The notes below the pieces were generated by a model. That model saw only the letters and a list, made by a program, of their open reading frames with translations. It was not told where the DNA came from and did no database searches. From Elusimicrobiota bacterium (GTDB lineage Bacteria; Elusimicrobiota; Elusimicrobia; UBA1565; JACRDR01), in the NCBI GenBank assembly GCA_016194745.1, contig JACQBA010000018.1, forward strand, positions 1 to 64,000: 64,000 nt of DNA, read 5' to 3'. This document shows positions 39,915 to 48,779 of the stretch, one piece after another; positions within the stretch are counted from its first letter, which is position 1, and each line of letters starts with the position of its first letter. Made by a program: the position numbers and the translations under genes.

Positions 39915-40955
39915 TCACCGCTTGCCCTTTTTCGGCGGCACGCCGGGCTTGCTGGGAGGCATGGACGTCGGCAATATCATGCGCGGCGCCCTTTGCTTGG
40001 ACGGCGAATCGGCGGTGAGCCGCCCCGGCAGGATGGTCTGGCCGAGGATGTCCGTGCGCAGCTTCGGCATGTTCCAGCCAGGCTGCAGATTCGGGCTCGA
40101 CGGCCGAGTCGGCTCGCTGATCTCGATGAGGCCCATCCGATTCGCCACGCGGCGCAGGCGCAGCAGGGCCCGCTCTTCGATCTGCCGGATGCGTTCGCGC
40201 GACAGCTTGAGCCGCTTGCCGACTTCCTCGAGGGTCATCGGCGTCTGGCCGGTGAGCCCGTGACGCAGTTCGAGGATCATCCTCTCGCGGTCTCCGATCT
40301 CGCCCAGGGCGTCTCCGAGCTCGTCGTGGAGCTTGAGGATCGAAATCAGGTTCTCGGGCGACTGGTTGTCCGACTCCGAGATCATGTCCTCGACGGTGAT
40401 GTTCTCGTCTTCGCTCTCGAGCGGGGTCTCGAGCGAGCCGATGCCCTTGGCGGCCTCGGCCGCGTCGAGCACGCCGCGCACCTGCCGGGCGGTCCAGTGC
40501 ATCTTGCGGGCCATCTCGGCGAGCGTCGGATCGCGGCCGAGGAGCGCGTGCATGCGCTCCCATTCTCGAAGCCACTTGCGCAGGGCTTCCCACGCGTGCG
40601 GCGGGATGCGGATCGTCTTGGACTGTTCCTCGACGGCGCGCCGGATCGACTGCTCGATCCAGTACGACGCGTAGGTGGAGAAGCGGTAGCCCTTCTTGGG
40701 ATCGAACTTGTCGATCGCGTGCATGAGGCCGAGGTTCCCTTCCTCGATCAGGTCGAGGAACTCGATGCCCTGGCGGTAGTATTTTTTCGCGATGGGGACC
40801 ACGAGGCGGAGGTTGACCTCCATGATCCGGGTCTTCGCGGCCTTGTCGCCGCGCTTGGCTTTCTTCCAAAGGTTGTGGAGCTCTTCGCGGTCGATCTGCG
40901 CCAGCTTCTGGATGCCCTTGAAGTACTGGCTTATTGAATCTGTGCTAGGTTCCAT
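39915..40955 (-). CDS. Sigma-70 family RNA polymerase sigma factor (group 1/2)
   Basis: 346 residues from ATG 40955. Region 1.2 is at the start (DSISQYFKGIQKLAQIDREEL). Regions 2.1-2.4 contain NLRLVVPIAKKYYRQGIEFL and LIEEGNLGLMHAIDKFDPKKG, with FSTYASYWIEQSIRRAV for -10 recognition. Region 3 follows, and region 4.2 (TLEEVGKRLKLSRERIRQIE) reads the -35 box. There is no long region 1.1, so it resembles RpoS-like or short RpoD-type factors. The tail of about 50 residues is Pro/Arg-rich and unusual. Whether it is the main sigma factor cannot be decided from this window. Co-transcribed with acyP and apt. Confidence 0.9.
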   Translation of the reverse strand: MEPSTDSISQYFKGIQKLAQIDREELHNLWKKAKRGDKAAKTRIMEVNLRLVVPIAKKYYRQGIEFLDLIEEGNLGLMHAIDKFDPKKGYRFSTYASYWIEQSIRRAVEEQSKTIRIPPHAWEALRKWLREWERMHALLGRDPTLAEMARKMHWTARQVRGVLDAAEAAKGIGSLETPLESEDENITVEDMISESDNQSPENLISILKLHDELGDALGEIGDRERMILELRHGLTGQTPMTLEEVGKRLKLSRERIRQIEERALLRLRRVANRMGLIEISEPTRPSSPNLQPGWNMPKLRTDILGQTILPGRLTADSPSKQRAPRMILPTSMPPSKPGVPPKKGKR

Positions 40956-40973
40956 TCGTTCTCCTAGTCCGCC

Positions 40974-41243
40974 TCACCTGATGTCGAATCCCGGCGCCGT
41001 CTTCCCTTCCGCGATCTCGCGAGTCGTGATGTCCTCGACTCGCGCGAAGGGATGGCGCGTCCTGATCGCGTCCACGAACCTCGCGAGGAGATCCCGATCC
41101 CCTTGGACCTCCGCCTCGACGCTGCCGTCCTCGCGGTTGCGCACCCAGCCGGCGACCGACATGCTTTCCGCCGTCTCGCGTACGAACCAGCGAAACCCGA
41201 CGCCTTGGACCCTGCCACGGATCGTCAAAAGTAGGCGCGGCAT
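40974..41243 (-). CDS. acyP: Acylphosphatase
   Basis: 89 residues, full family length. The catalytic Arg18 lies in GRVQGVGFRWF and Asn36 in GWVRNREDGSVE, the two defining active-site residues. It hydrolyses carboxyl-phosphate bonds of acylphosphates in the cytoplasm. First gene of the acyP-sigma-apt operon. The promoter is so close that the leader is only about 6 nt. Confidence 0.95.
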   Translation of the reverse strand: MPRLLLTIRGRVQGVGFRWFVRETAESMSVAGWVRNREDGSVEAEVQGDRDLLARFVDAIRTRHPFARVEDITTREIAEGKTAPGFDIR

Positions 41244-41255
41244 CGCCGAAACACC

Positions 41256-41284
41256 ATTTTGATAATACTATATTGTGCTGTCAA
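41256..41284 (-). promoter_or_regulatory. Promoter of the acyP-sigma-apt operon
   Basis: Minus strand TTGACA (41279-41284), 17-bp spacer, CAAAAT (41256-41261). Transcription would start near 41249, six bases before the acyP ATG. Confidence 0.55.
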
Positions 41285-41359
41285 TAGGAAGAATGACCGG
41301 AGTCATGCGGCCGTCATTTTCCGCTGGCGGTGTCAAGAGTCCGGGAGGTGAGAAGGCTA

Positions 41360-41432
41360 TCGGGGTGCCCGGGCTTGAACCGGGAACCTCTTGGTCCCGA
41401 ACCAAGCGCTCTGCCAATTGAGCTACACCCCG
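41360..41432 (-). tRNA. tRNA-Pro (anticodon CGG)
   Basis: Acceptor CGGGGTG/CACCCCG, D-arm GCTC/GAGC, anticodon stem CTTGG/CCAAG around TTCGGGA, and a T-arm with TTCAAGC. Anticodon CGG reads CCG. The CGGGG acceptor start is usual for Pro tRNAs. The 3' CCA is not encoded. A TGC-TTTAAT extended -10 box lies at 41455-41463. Confidence 0.95.
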
Positions 41433-41502
41433 GTCCGATGGCCTTGAAGGGGTCATTAAAGCAAATTTGACGTCTGCCTGTCTGCGTTATGAGGCTTTTC
41501 GG

Positions 41503-42597
41503 CTAATCGATTGTGTGCTTGAAGGTCGCGAGGATCCAGGCCATTAGGAGCGAGCCGAACGCCGTGATCGCAGCCATGCGCGGAATGATCGCCTCGAGAT
41601 CGGTCCCTTTCAGCATCAGGTGCCGCATGATCTCGACGTAATGGTGAAGTGGATTGATGGCGCCCAGCCACGAGATCGCCTGCGGCATGTTCTCGACCGG
41701 GAACAGGATCCCGGACAGCTGATACATCGGGAACCCGTAAAAGAAGGCTGCGAACACCGCCTGCTGCTGGGTGCGCACGCGCATCGACACGAAAAAGCTG
41801 ATGCAGACCGACGAGAAGAAGAAGTTCAGCGAGGCCAGGACGATGAGGAACAGCGATCCTCGGATCGGGACCCCCATCAGGCGGGCCAAAATGAGGCCCA
41901 TTACGAGCTCCAGCATGCCGATGCAGATGAAGGGGACGGTCTTCCCGAGGACGAATTCCCAGGGCTTGATGGGCGCGGCAAGCAGCATTTCGATCGTGCC
42001 GCGCTCCCGCTCGCGCGCCAGCGAGACGTTCGTCAGTCCGGACACGGCGAGGAACATGACTATGCAGAGGATGCCCGGGACGAGATAGATGGTCGTGTCG
42101 CGCTCCGGATTGTAATAGGTGCGCAGGGCGAATCGAAGATCCTGATGCCGTCGTTCGTAAGCTTCGTCCCGCGCGGCGGTCTCTATGATGGAGCGCGCGT
42201 AGCCCTCTATCGAGCGCGCCCGCACGGAGTTGACGGCGTCGATCAGCAATTGGAATTCGGCGTCCCCCCTCCCAAGATCGTGATGGGCGCCGCGGGGCGG
42301 CGCGATCAGCACGGCCTCGGCGCGGCCGCTGCGCAGCCACTCCACCGGATCGGTTCCGGTCGTCCGCGCGGGCACGAACCACCGGCTTTCGTAGAACCGC
42401 TGCGCGACCCGGCGCGTGAAGGCGTCCTCCGGGCGGGCGAGAACGGCGAGCCGCACGTTCTGCGTGTAGGTGGACAGCGAGAGTCCGTAGACCAAGAGCT
42501 GGAAGAGCGGGGTGAAGAAGATCATCATGCGCATGCGCGGGTCCCGGAACGCTTGCGCGATCTCCTTCGAGATGAATCCGAGGAGCGTTTTGATCAT
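41503..42597 (-). CDS. ABC-2 type exporter permease (YbhR-like)
   Basis: 364 residues from ATG 42597, which overlaps the upstream stop by 4 nt (ATGA). The N-terminal helix (ISKEIAQAFRDPRMRMMIF) is followed by a large extracytoplasmic domain (about 50-175) and five membrane helices (about 180-360), with the family landmarks ERERGTIEMLLAAP and GILFPVENMPQAI. It pairs with the next permease to form the membrane core of a tripartite exporter that takes substrates from the inner membrane or periplasm to the TolC channel. Last gene of the six-gene operon. Confidence 0.9.
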   Translation of the reverse strand: MIKTLLGFISKEIAQAFRDPRMRMMIFFTPLFQLLVYGLSLSTYTQNVRLAVLARPEDAFTRRVAQRFYESRWFVPARTTGTDPVEWLRSGRAEAVLIAPPRGAHHDLGRGDAEFQLLIDAVNSVRARSIEGYARSIIETAARDEAYERRHQDLRFALRTYYNPERDTTIYLVPGILCIVMFLAVSGLTNVSLARERERGTIEMLLAAPIKPWEFVLGKTVPFICIGMLELVMGLILARLMGVPIRGSLFLIVLASLNFFFSSVCISFFVSMRVRTQQQAVFAAFFYGFPMYQLSGILFPVENMPQAISWLGAINPLHHYVEIMRHLMLKGTDLEAIIPRMAAITAFGSLLMAWILATFKHTID

Positions 42598-43712
42598 GGC
42601 TCGAGGTCCGATTTGAACTTGCTGCAGGCGAATCCGAAGAAGACTCCGGCAAGGACGGCGAGGCATCCCAGCGCCCAGAGGCAGTCAAGGACACTTCCGG
42701 CGCGGAGGAAGCTCGAGCGGAGCACTTGGATGTACCAGCCGGCCGGGAGCAGCCCGGCGAGGAGTTGAGCCGCCCAAGGCATGTTTTGCACCGGAAAGAT
42801 GAAGCCGGACATCATTTGGATCGGCCAGTGCCCGGTCTGCGTCGTCATTGTATAGGCCAGCCGCTGTCCCCTGGCGGCATTGGAGATGAGCAGACCTTGA
42901 GAAGCGCTGGCGATCAGGAACAGCCCCGTCGCGACGGCGAACACCAAATGGCTCCCTAGGAACGGCACGCCGAACCCGAGGCGTATCACGAGATAGATCG
43001 CGCAGGCATGCAGCGTGCAGAGGAGGATATACGGCATTAGCTTTCCAAGGATGATCTCGATCGGGCGGGCGGGACTGGCGAGAAGGAGCTCCATCGAGCC
43101 GCTCTCCCATTCGCGCGAGACGGTTAGGGCGGGCAGGAGGATCGCGAAGAGGCCCAGGGTCGTCGCGAAGAGGCCGGGGATGATGAACCAATGCGAGTCG
43201 AGTTCCTCGTTGAAGATGTAGCGGGTGCGGAGCCGCACCATCGACTCCTGCGCGCCGAGTAGCCTGCGGCGCGCCGATTCCCTCAGGCCTGAGAGATAGG
43301 AGGTCACGATGACCGCCGCCAAGTCGTCGGCGCCGTCCAGCAGCACCTGCGCCGAGACCGAATGCCCCGTGAGCGCGTTCCGCTGGAACTGCGGCGCGAT
43401 GATCATGACGGCTTTAGCTCGGTCCGCCGAGAGCGTTTTCTCAACGGCCTGCGCGGACGCGCCGTGCCGAATCTTGAAATAGCCGGACCTGTCAAATTGA
43501 TCCATCAGTTCTCGCGACAACCGCGTCCGATCGTCGTCCGCGACGAGGATCGAAACGTCGCGGACCTCGAAGTTGATGGCCACCGCGAAAAAGGAGACGA
43601 TGATCAGCGGCGCGGCGAGGATGATCTTGGCGCTCAGGATGTCCCGGGCGATGTGCCGGAACTCCTTCTGGGCGATGACGACCGCCCGGCGCAGGTCGAT
43701 GTTGCCCTTCAT
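42594..43712 (-). CDS. ABC-2 type exporter permease (YbhS-like)
   Basis: 372 residues from ATG 43712. Same plan as the neighbouring permease: the first membrane helix at about 25-45, a soluble loop with VDVSILVADDDRTRLSREL-type sequence, then five helices with SREWESGSMELLLASP and SGFIFPVQNMPWAA. The two permeases are diverged copies and probably act as a heterodimer. The gene overlaps its neighbours by 4 nt on both sides. Confidence 0.9.
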   Translation of the reverse strand: MKGNIDLRRAVVIAQKEFRHIARDILSAKIILAAPLIIVSFFAVAINFEVRDVSILVADDDRTRLSRELMDQFDRSGYFKIRHGASAQAVEKTLSADRAKAVMIIAPQFQRNALTGHSVSAQVLLDGADDLAAVIVTSYLSGLRESARRRLLGAQESMVRLRTRYIFNEELDSHWFIIPGLFATTLGLFAILLPALTVSREWESGSMELLLASPARPIEIILGKLMPYILLCTLHACAIYLVIRLGFGVPFLGSHLVFAVATGLFLIASASQGLLISNAARGQRLAYTMTTQTGHWPIQMMSGFIFPVQNMPWAAQLLAGLLPAGWYIQVLRSSFLRAGSVLDCLWALGCLAVLAGVFFGFACSKFKSDLEP

Positions 43713-44638
43713 GAGACTTGCTTCTTGCCGAGCCGCACGAAGGCGTCCTCAAGAGAGGGGCTGATCCTCTCGGAACGGACGCTTCCGCCAAACCCTTCGA
43801 GCAGACGGCGGAAGGCCTCCTCGTCGCGAATGCCGACGTGCCAGCGCAGCCCGTGGCAGGTGGCCGTAAACACGCTCGAGTCTCCCCTCACCCGGTCTAT
43901 CCACCGTTCCGGGGCGCCTTCGCCCGCGCTCAGCGCGTACATGGGCTCGGGAAACGCCTTGATCTTGAGCTCTCCCGGCGTGTCGAGCGCGATGATCTTC
44001 CCCTCCCGCATAAACGCCAGCCGGTCGCACTGCTCCGCCTCGTCCATGTGGTGCGTGGCGATGAAGATCGTCTTGCCGAGGTCCGCGATCTGGCGCACCA
44101 GATTCCACAGCCGGAGCCGCGCGTTCGGAGAGACGCCCGCGGTCGGCTCATCGAGAATGATCAGTTGAGGATCGTGCAGCATCGCCGCGACGATGGAGAC
44201 CTCTTGGCGGTGCCCGCCGGAAAGGTCCTGGACCAGAGTCGAGAGAGGCTCGTAGAACTTGATCACTTCCAAGAGGATCCTGATGCGGCGGTCCCGCTGC
44301 TTCTCGTCCATGCGCCGCAGCGCCGCTGTGAAATGCAGGTTCTGCTCGATCGTCAGGTCGCTATAGAGGGTGAAGCGCTGCGATACGTATCCGACGCCGC
44401 CTTTGATCGCGGTGAGGTCCTGCGCCGGGTCCACACCGCCGATGCGAACGCGCCCGGCCGTGGGCCGCAGGAGCCCGCAGAGCACGCGGATCGTGGTCGT
44501 TTTCCCGGCGCCGTTGGCGCCTAGGATGCCGAATATCTCGCCGGCGCGGACGTTCAAGGAGATGCCGTCCACCGCTTTGAACGTGCCGTATCGGACCTCG
44601 AGTCCTTCGATCTCGACGACGTCGGGTGTCCCCATCAT
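43709..44638 (-). CDS. ABC exporter ATPase (second half of YbhF-like pair)
   Basis: 309 residues. Walker A is GANGAGKTTT (about 41-50), the signature is DLSGGHRQEV, Walker B is LIILDEPTAGV, and the switch His is in IFIATHHMDEAEQ. A C-terminal extension of about 85 residues is typical of ATPases of ABC-2 exporters. In many bacteria two such domains are fused in one YbhF protein. Here they are two overlapping genes (4 nt). Confidence 0.9.
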   Translation of the reverse strand: MMGTPDVVEIEGLEVRYGTFKAVDGISLNVRAGEIFGILGANGAGKTTTIRVLCGLLRPTAGRVRIGGVDPAQDLTAIKGGVGYVSQRFTLYSDLTIEQNLHFTAALRRMDEKQRDRRIRILLEVIKFYEPLSTLVQDLSGGHRQEVSIVAAMLHDPQLIILDEPTAGVSPNARLRLWNLVRQIADLGKTIFIATHHMDEAEQCDRLAFMREGKIIALDTPGELKIKAFPEPMYALSAGEGAPERWIDRVRGDSSVFTATCHGLRWHVGIRDEEAFRRLLEGFGGSVRSERISPSLEDAFVRLGKKQVS

Positions 44639-45366
44639 ACCGCGACGGTTCCTTTAAGGAATACGTCGAAGATGGACGCGACGCCGAAATTCTTCAGGAT
44701 GGCGCTCGGCTCTCCTTCCGCGAGCGTCTTTCCCTTGTCGATCAAGTGGACGTCGGCGCTCCGCTCCCCCTCATCCATATAGGAAGTGGTGACGATGATC
44801 GTCATCAGTCCGGCGTCCACGAGAACTTGGAGGAGTTCCCAGAACTCCCAGCGACTGACGGGATCAAGCCCCACGGTGGGCTCATCGAGCAGTACGACCT
44901 CGGGAGAGGGCAGGAGGGCGCAGATCAAGGCGAGCTTCTTGTACATGCCGCCGGACAGATGCATCGCGGGCCGGTCCATGAACGGTCTTAGCCGCGACAG
45001 AGAGAGAAGCTCGTCGCGCTGGGCGGCGTATTCCTCCTTCCGGAGACCGTAAAGCTTGGCGAAGAACGCGAGATGCTCCGCGACCGAAAGATCGCCGTAG
45101 AGGCTGTCATGTTGTGTCACGTAGGTGATCTTCGAGCGAAGGTCGGGCGCGGCGACCTCCGCGCCGTCCTTGCGAAAAACGATGCGTCCGGAATCCGCCT
45201 TCAGGAGCCCGGTGATGTGCCTAAGGAACGTCGTTTTCCCCGCGCCGTTGGGGCCGATGATGGTGTGAAGCCGGGTGGGTGCGAACCGAAGAGAAAGGCC
45301 GTCTAAGGCCTGCTTCTTCCCAAGGCGCTTGCGCAGCAGCTCCGTCTGGATCTCTATGCCGGGCAT
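44635..45366 (-). CDS. ABC exporter ATPase (first half of YbhF-like pair)
   Basis: 243 residues from ATG 45366. Walker A is GPNGAGKTTF, the Q-loop YVTQHDSLYGDLSV, the signature LSGGMYKKLAL, and Walker B VVLLDEPTVGLDP. The switch position carries Thr-Ser (IIVTTSYMDEGERS) in place of the usual His, so this site may be degenerate, as in asymmetric ABC transporters where only one of the two sites fires. It lies 3 nt after the adaptor gene. Confidence 0.9.
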   Translation of the reverse strand: MPGIEIQTELLRKRLGKKQALDGLSLRFAPTRLHTIIGPNGAGKTTFLRHITGLLKADSGRIVFRKDGAEVAAPDLRSKITYVTQHDSLYGDLSVAEHLAFFAKLYGLRKEEYAAQRDELLSLSRLRPFMDRPAMHLSGGMYKKLALICALLPSPEVVLLDEPTVGLDPVSRWEFWELLQVLVDAGLMTIIVTTSYMDEGERSADVHLIDKGKTLAEGEPSAILKNFGVASIFDVFLKGTVAV

Positions 45367-45369
45367 GCA

Positions 45370-46101
45370 TTAGTGCGGAAGATCGATCTCTATCGGCATG
45401 CCGGGTTTGAGAATTCGGTCCTGGTTATCAAGATGAATCTTGACGGCGTAGACAAGTCGCGTGCGCTCCTTGCGCGTCTGGACGTTCCTCGGAGTGAACT
45501 CGGCTTCCGGACGGATGAACGCGATGCGGCCCCGCCTCGCAAGGTCTCCGGCCTCCGGTAGTCGGGCCGTCACGGCGTCCCCGGGCTTTAAGCGGTAGAG
45601 CACCGACTGCGGGACGTACGCGTAGGCGTAGAGATCGTCGAGATCCGCGAGCGTCAGGAGCGAGACTCCCGGCGCGGCCCATTCCCCCGGCTCCTTCACT
45701 CGGGCGAGGACCACGCCGTTGATCGGCGAGGCGATGCGGCACCATTCCACGTTCAGCGCCGTCAGGTCGCGCCGGGTGCGGCTCTTATCGTAGAGCTCGT
45801 ACGGAGCGGACCCGGCCCGCAGCAGCCTATCGTTGCGCTTGAAGTCCCGTTCGGCGATGCTCGCGTCCAGCTTCAGGTCCTCGCAGCCGAGCTCGACGAG
45901 CATCTGCCCCTTCGAGACCGAGTCGCCCTCCTGCACCGTCATCGTTGAGATCGTCGAAGACACGCGCGACGGCAGGTCGACGAACGTAGCCTCGACGGTG
46001 CCGGTGTAGCGGAAGTCCTCCTTGACGAAGCGGTCCCAATAGGTGGCGACGCCGAGGGCGGCGATGCCGACGATCAGCAGCAGCGCGGTGATGAGCTTCA
46101 T
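45370..46101 (-). CDS. Periplasmic adaptor (HlyD/membrane-fusion family)
   Basis: 243 residues from ATG 46101. An N-terminal membrane anchor (about 4-20), lipoyl-like halves (GTVEATFVDLPSRVSSTIS and SPINGVVLARVKEPGEWAAPG), a short coiled hairpin between them (CEDLKLDASIAERDFKRNDR), and a beta-barrel end with GDAVTARLPEAG and KPGMPIEIDLPH. It bridges the ABC permeases and the TolC-like channel. It is shorter than the E. coli YbhG type, mainly in the hairpin. Confidence 0.85.
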   Translation of the reverse strand: MKLITALLLIVGIAALGVATYWDRFVKEDFRYTGTVEATFVDLPSRVSSTISTMTVQEGDSVSKGQMLVELGCEDLKLDASIAERDFKRNDRLLRAGSAPYELYDKSRTRRDLTALNVEWCRIASPINGVVLARVKEPGEWAAPGVSLLTLADLDDLYAYAYVPQSVLYRLKPGDAVTARLPEAGDLARRGRIAFIRPEAEFTPRNVQTRKERTRLVYAVKIHLDNQDRILKPGMPIEIDLPH

Positions 46102-46105
46102 GGCG

Positions 46106-47476
46106 TCATCCCTGCCCCGCCAATTGGGCCAGCTGCGCGAGCTGGACCAGTATTTGGGCGCTCGTCTGCGCCGTCTGGATCTTCGCCTGCAGCGCCGAAA
46201 GGTTCGCCACGGAGACGTCGAGGAAGGTCGAGCGGCCCGCCCTGTACGCGATGTAGATGAGCTCCGCCAGCTCCTTCGATTCCTCGACCCGGGTGTCCTC
46301 GAGCTTCTTCTGCTCGCGCAGCATTTCGAGCTTCAGCTGCGCCTTGTCCCACTCGCGCGATAGGAGCTCTTCGACCAGGCCGCGGCGCTGCTTGACGGCC
46401 GCCGCCAGGTGCTTCTGCCTGGACGCCAGGTTTTCGATCTGCCGGCCCTCGAACAACGGCACGCTCGCCGCCAGGGAAAAAGCTTTCTGCGTGACGCTGC
46501 TGAGCTGCGTGTTGGGATATTCGTACGCCATGAGCGCGTTGAACTGGAGTTTGGGCCAGCGGCCGCTCTCGATGCTCCGCGCGCTGAGCGTGGCCGCCTC
46601 TTCCTGGCGATCGAGGGCTTTGAGCTCGGGATGGGTCTTGTCCCAATTGCCCGTCGCGGCGGACGCGAGAAGCGGCGAGACGCGCGTCAGCGGATCCACC
46701 TCCACGAGCAGCGACGGCGTGGGAAGACCGGCCGGAAGCTGGAAGCCTTGCCTTGCGTCTGCGGGCCGAGCGAGGTCGAAGCTGCCGGTCTCTCCGACGA
46801 GCTGGAACAGCTCCCTCAACGCGGATCCCAAGGAAGCTTGGGCCGTCAGGAACTCCTTGCGTCTCTCGAGCTCGGCTTGGTGCGCGATCAATACGTCGAT
46901 CTTGCTCGCCGCGCCCGCGCGAAAGCGCTTTTGGACGTCCTTGTGCTGGGCGCTCGCCACCCCCACGGACTCGGCCAGGAGGCGCACCTGCTCCCGGGCC
47001 AGCACGACCTGCACGTAGGCGAGGCGCACGCCCAGAACCGCCTGCGTCTGCAGGAGGCGCTTACGCTCGTCCTGCGATTGAGCGTTAGCTTTCTGCGCCT
47101 GCCAGGTGCGGTAGAGGGCGCCTTGGTCCCATAGGGTCCACGACACGGAGGGTCCGATCGCGGTCGCGCGCTCGGAGTTGAAGACGGTCGGAAGCGCGAG
47201 CGGCGCCGATTGATACCGGTAATAGCCGTCGAGAGTGACCCGCGGCAGCAGCGCGCCGAACTGCGCCTCCGCCTGCGCGCCGGCCGCGTAGGCCTGTTCA
47301 GCGCTTTCTTTGACCTCGGGAGAATGGGCGCGCGCCCGTTGTTCGGCCTGGGTAAGCGTCAAGGAGAAAATGGCATAGCGGCTGCCGGCGGCGACGGCGA
47401 TCGCCGCAGGACACAACACTACCCCTAGCTTCAGAAGTGGGGTCATAAAGCGCAAGGCGCTCATACGTAAAGCCAT
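46106..47476 (-). CDS. TolC-family outer-membrane efflux channel
   Basis: 456 residues from ATG 47476. ATG 47464 (residue 5) is an equally good start because a palindrome spans the first one. After a signal peptide (LGVVLCPAAIAVAA) come the two duplicated OEP halves, each a long alpha-helical barrel segment (LTLTQAEQRARAHSPEVKES; SARSIESGRWPKLQFNALM) with two beta-strands each (YYRYQSAPL; PSVSWTLWDQGALYRT). First gene of the exporter operon channel-adaptor-ATPase-ATPase-permease-permease, 4 nt before the adaptor. Confidence 0.9.
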   Translation of the reverse strand: MALRMSALRFMTPLLKLGVVLCPAAIAVAAGSRYAIFSLTLTQAEQRARAHSPEVKESAEQAYAAGAQAEAQFGALLPRVTLDGYYRYQSAPLALPTVFNSERATAIGPSVSWTLWDQGALYRTWQAQKANAQSQDERKRLLQTQAVLGVRLAYVQVVLAREQVRLLAESVGVASAQHKDVQKRFRAGAASKIDVLIAHQAELERRKEFLTAQASLGSALRELFQLVGETGSFDLARPADARQGFQLPAGLPTPSLLVEVDPLTRVSPLLASAATGNWDKTHPELKALDRQEEAATLSARSIESGRWPKLQFNALMAYEYPNTQLSSVTQKAFSLAASVPLFEGRQIENLASRQKHLAAAVKQRRGLVEELLSREWDKAQLKLEMLREQKKLEDTRVEESKELAELIYIAYRAGRSTFLDVSVANLSALQAKIQTAQTSAQILVQLAQLAQLAGQG

Positions 47477-47504
47477 ATCCGCCCTATATAGGCGGGATAT
47501 GGCT
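47471..47504. promoter_or_regulatory. 34-bp palindrome over the exporter operon start
   Basis: The outer arms AGCCATATCC (47471-47480) and GGATATGGCT (47495-47504) are perfect inverted repeats, and the centre is nearly symmetric around CTATATAG-like sequence. It spans the first ATG of the TolC-like gene. It looks like a repressor operator or a translation-blocking hairpin. A second perfect 12-bp palindrome AAACGTACGTTT lies at 47558-47569. Confidence 0.6.
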
Positions 47505-47594
47505 CGGATAAGAGTCTAGGTAACAGATGGCGGCAGAAATTGGGTTTCGATCTTGTTAAACGTACGTTTCGGGATAGTTACGGCGGTATGACGG

Positions 47595-48779
47595 TCAGCG
47601 GACGATCTTGAGGATCTCTTTGCACGCCTTTTGCGCGGAATCGCGGCGCCCCAGTCTTGCGGCCGTCGCTTTCATGGCGTTGAGGCGCTTGGGATCCGAC
47701 AGGATGCGGCGCACGGACGCGATAAGGTCCGATTGATCGTCCGCGCGGAGGGCCGCGCCTTGTTCCGTCAGATAGACGGAATTCCGCTCCTCTTGGCCGG
47801 GAAGAGGCGAGAGGATGGCCATGGGGACGCCCGCGGCGAGCGCCTCCGCCGCCGTTACTCCTCCGGCCTTTCCGACCAGCATATCCGACGCCGCGAGGCA
47901 GGCGGGCATCTGATCGGTGAATCCGAGAACGACGAGACGCTTCTTGAAGCGTTCCGCCTTGGACTCGAACCAGGAGCGCAGCTCCTCGTTGGAGCCGCAC
48001 ACGGCGACCATCTGCAGCTTCGCGTTGGATTCCAACAGTCGCGGCGCAATGTCGCGGATCGGCCCCAGGCCTTTCGTGCCGCCGGCGACCAGCAGGGTTT
48101 GGCGGGCCGGATCGAGGCCCAGCTCTCGAGCCGCTTCCCCCCTGGACGGCGGACGCGCGTGTCGTGGATGGATCGGGATGCCGGTCACCGCGATCCGGCC
48201 GGCCGAGACGCCCAGGCGAATCAATTCGCGCTTGGCTTGCTGGGTGGGGGCCAAATACAGATCGACAAACGGCGAGATCCAATACGCGTTCACGCCGAAG
48301 TCGGTGAGCACGGCGACTAAAGGCGCATCGACGCCGCCCATTTCCTTCTCCACCGCGATGGTCGCGCACGGCAGCGCGTGCGTGCAGACGATCGCGTCGG
48401 GCTTGTGCCCGCTCAGCCAGTGCCGGAGCTTGCGGCGATGGGGGCCGCTGAGAATGTCTCGAAACTCATTGACGGCTTGCGCGACGAACTGGCTGTTATA
48501 GAGATAGTCCCAAACCTTGGGTGTCGTCTGGACAAGCTCGAGATAGGCCTTGCTGATGATCGAGCCGAAGAACGGGTGAAGGTCGGAGATGAGTTCGAGC
48601 CGTTGAGATTGGAGCCCCGGCTCCATCGAACGGAGCTGCGCCTGGAGCGCTTCGGCCGCGCGGGAATGCCCGGAGGGATGGCTGGCGTATAGAAACGCGA
48701 CGCGTTTGGAAGGGGCAGGATTCGGGGAGCCGGGGATCGAACCCGGAATCTCTCGCACCCCAAGCGAGCGCTCTACCAT
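47595..48779 (-). CDS. MGDG-synthase/processive-glycosyltransferase-type enzyme (GT28)
   Basis: Up to 394 residues. The N-terminal domain starts RVAFLYASHPSGHSRAAEAL, the MGDG-synthase/UgtP type opening (GHxxAA). The C-terminal domain holds VAVCGSNEEL, VVLGFTDQMPACLAASDMLVGKAGGVTAAEAL (nucleotide-sugar site) and SPLPGQEERNSVYL. Family members transfer a sugar to diacylglycerol or a related lipid at the inner membrane. Oddity: the only usual in-frame start upstream of the GHSRAA motif is ATG 48779, which lies in the D-loop of the tRNA-Pro gene. The next ATG would remove the motif. Either translation begins in the tRNA-derived part of a joint transcript or a rare start codon after 48722 is used. 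Confidence 0.8.
   Translation of the reverse strand: MVERSLGVREIPGSIPGSPNPAPSKRVAFLYASHPSGHSRAAEALQAQLRSMEPGLQSQRLELISDLHPFFGSIISKAYLELVQTTPKVWDYLYNSQFVAQAVNEFRDILSGPHRRKLRHWLSGHKPDAIVCTHALPCATIAVEKEMGGVDAPLVAVLTDFGVNAYWISPFVDLYLAPTQQAKRELIRLGVSAGRIAVTGIPIHPRHARPPSRGEAARELGLDPARQTLLVAGGTKGLGPIRDIAPRLLESNAKLQMVAVCGSNEELRSWFESKAERFKKRLVVLGFTDQMPACLAASDMLVGKAGGVTAAEALAAGVPMAILSPLPGQEERNSVYLTEQGAALRADDQSDLIASVRRILSDPKRLNAMKATAARLGRRDSAQKACKEILKIVR

Noticed and set aside
39382..40869. Long N-terminal extension of Apt over the sigma-factor gene
   Set aside because: The sigma-factor frame is clearly coding there, and Apt has its full family length from ATG 39897.
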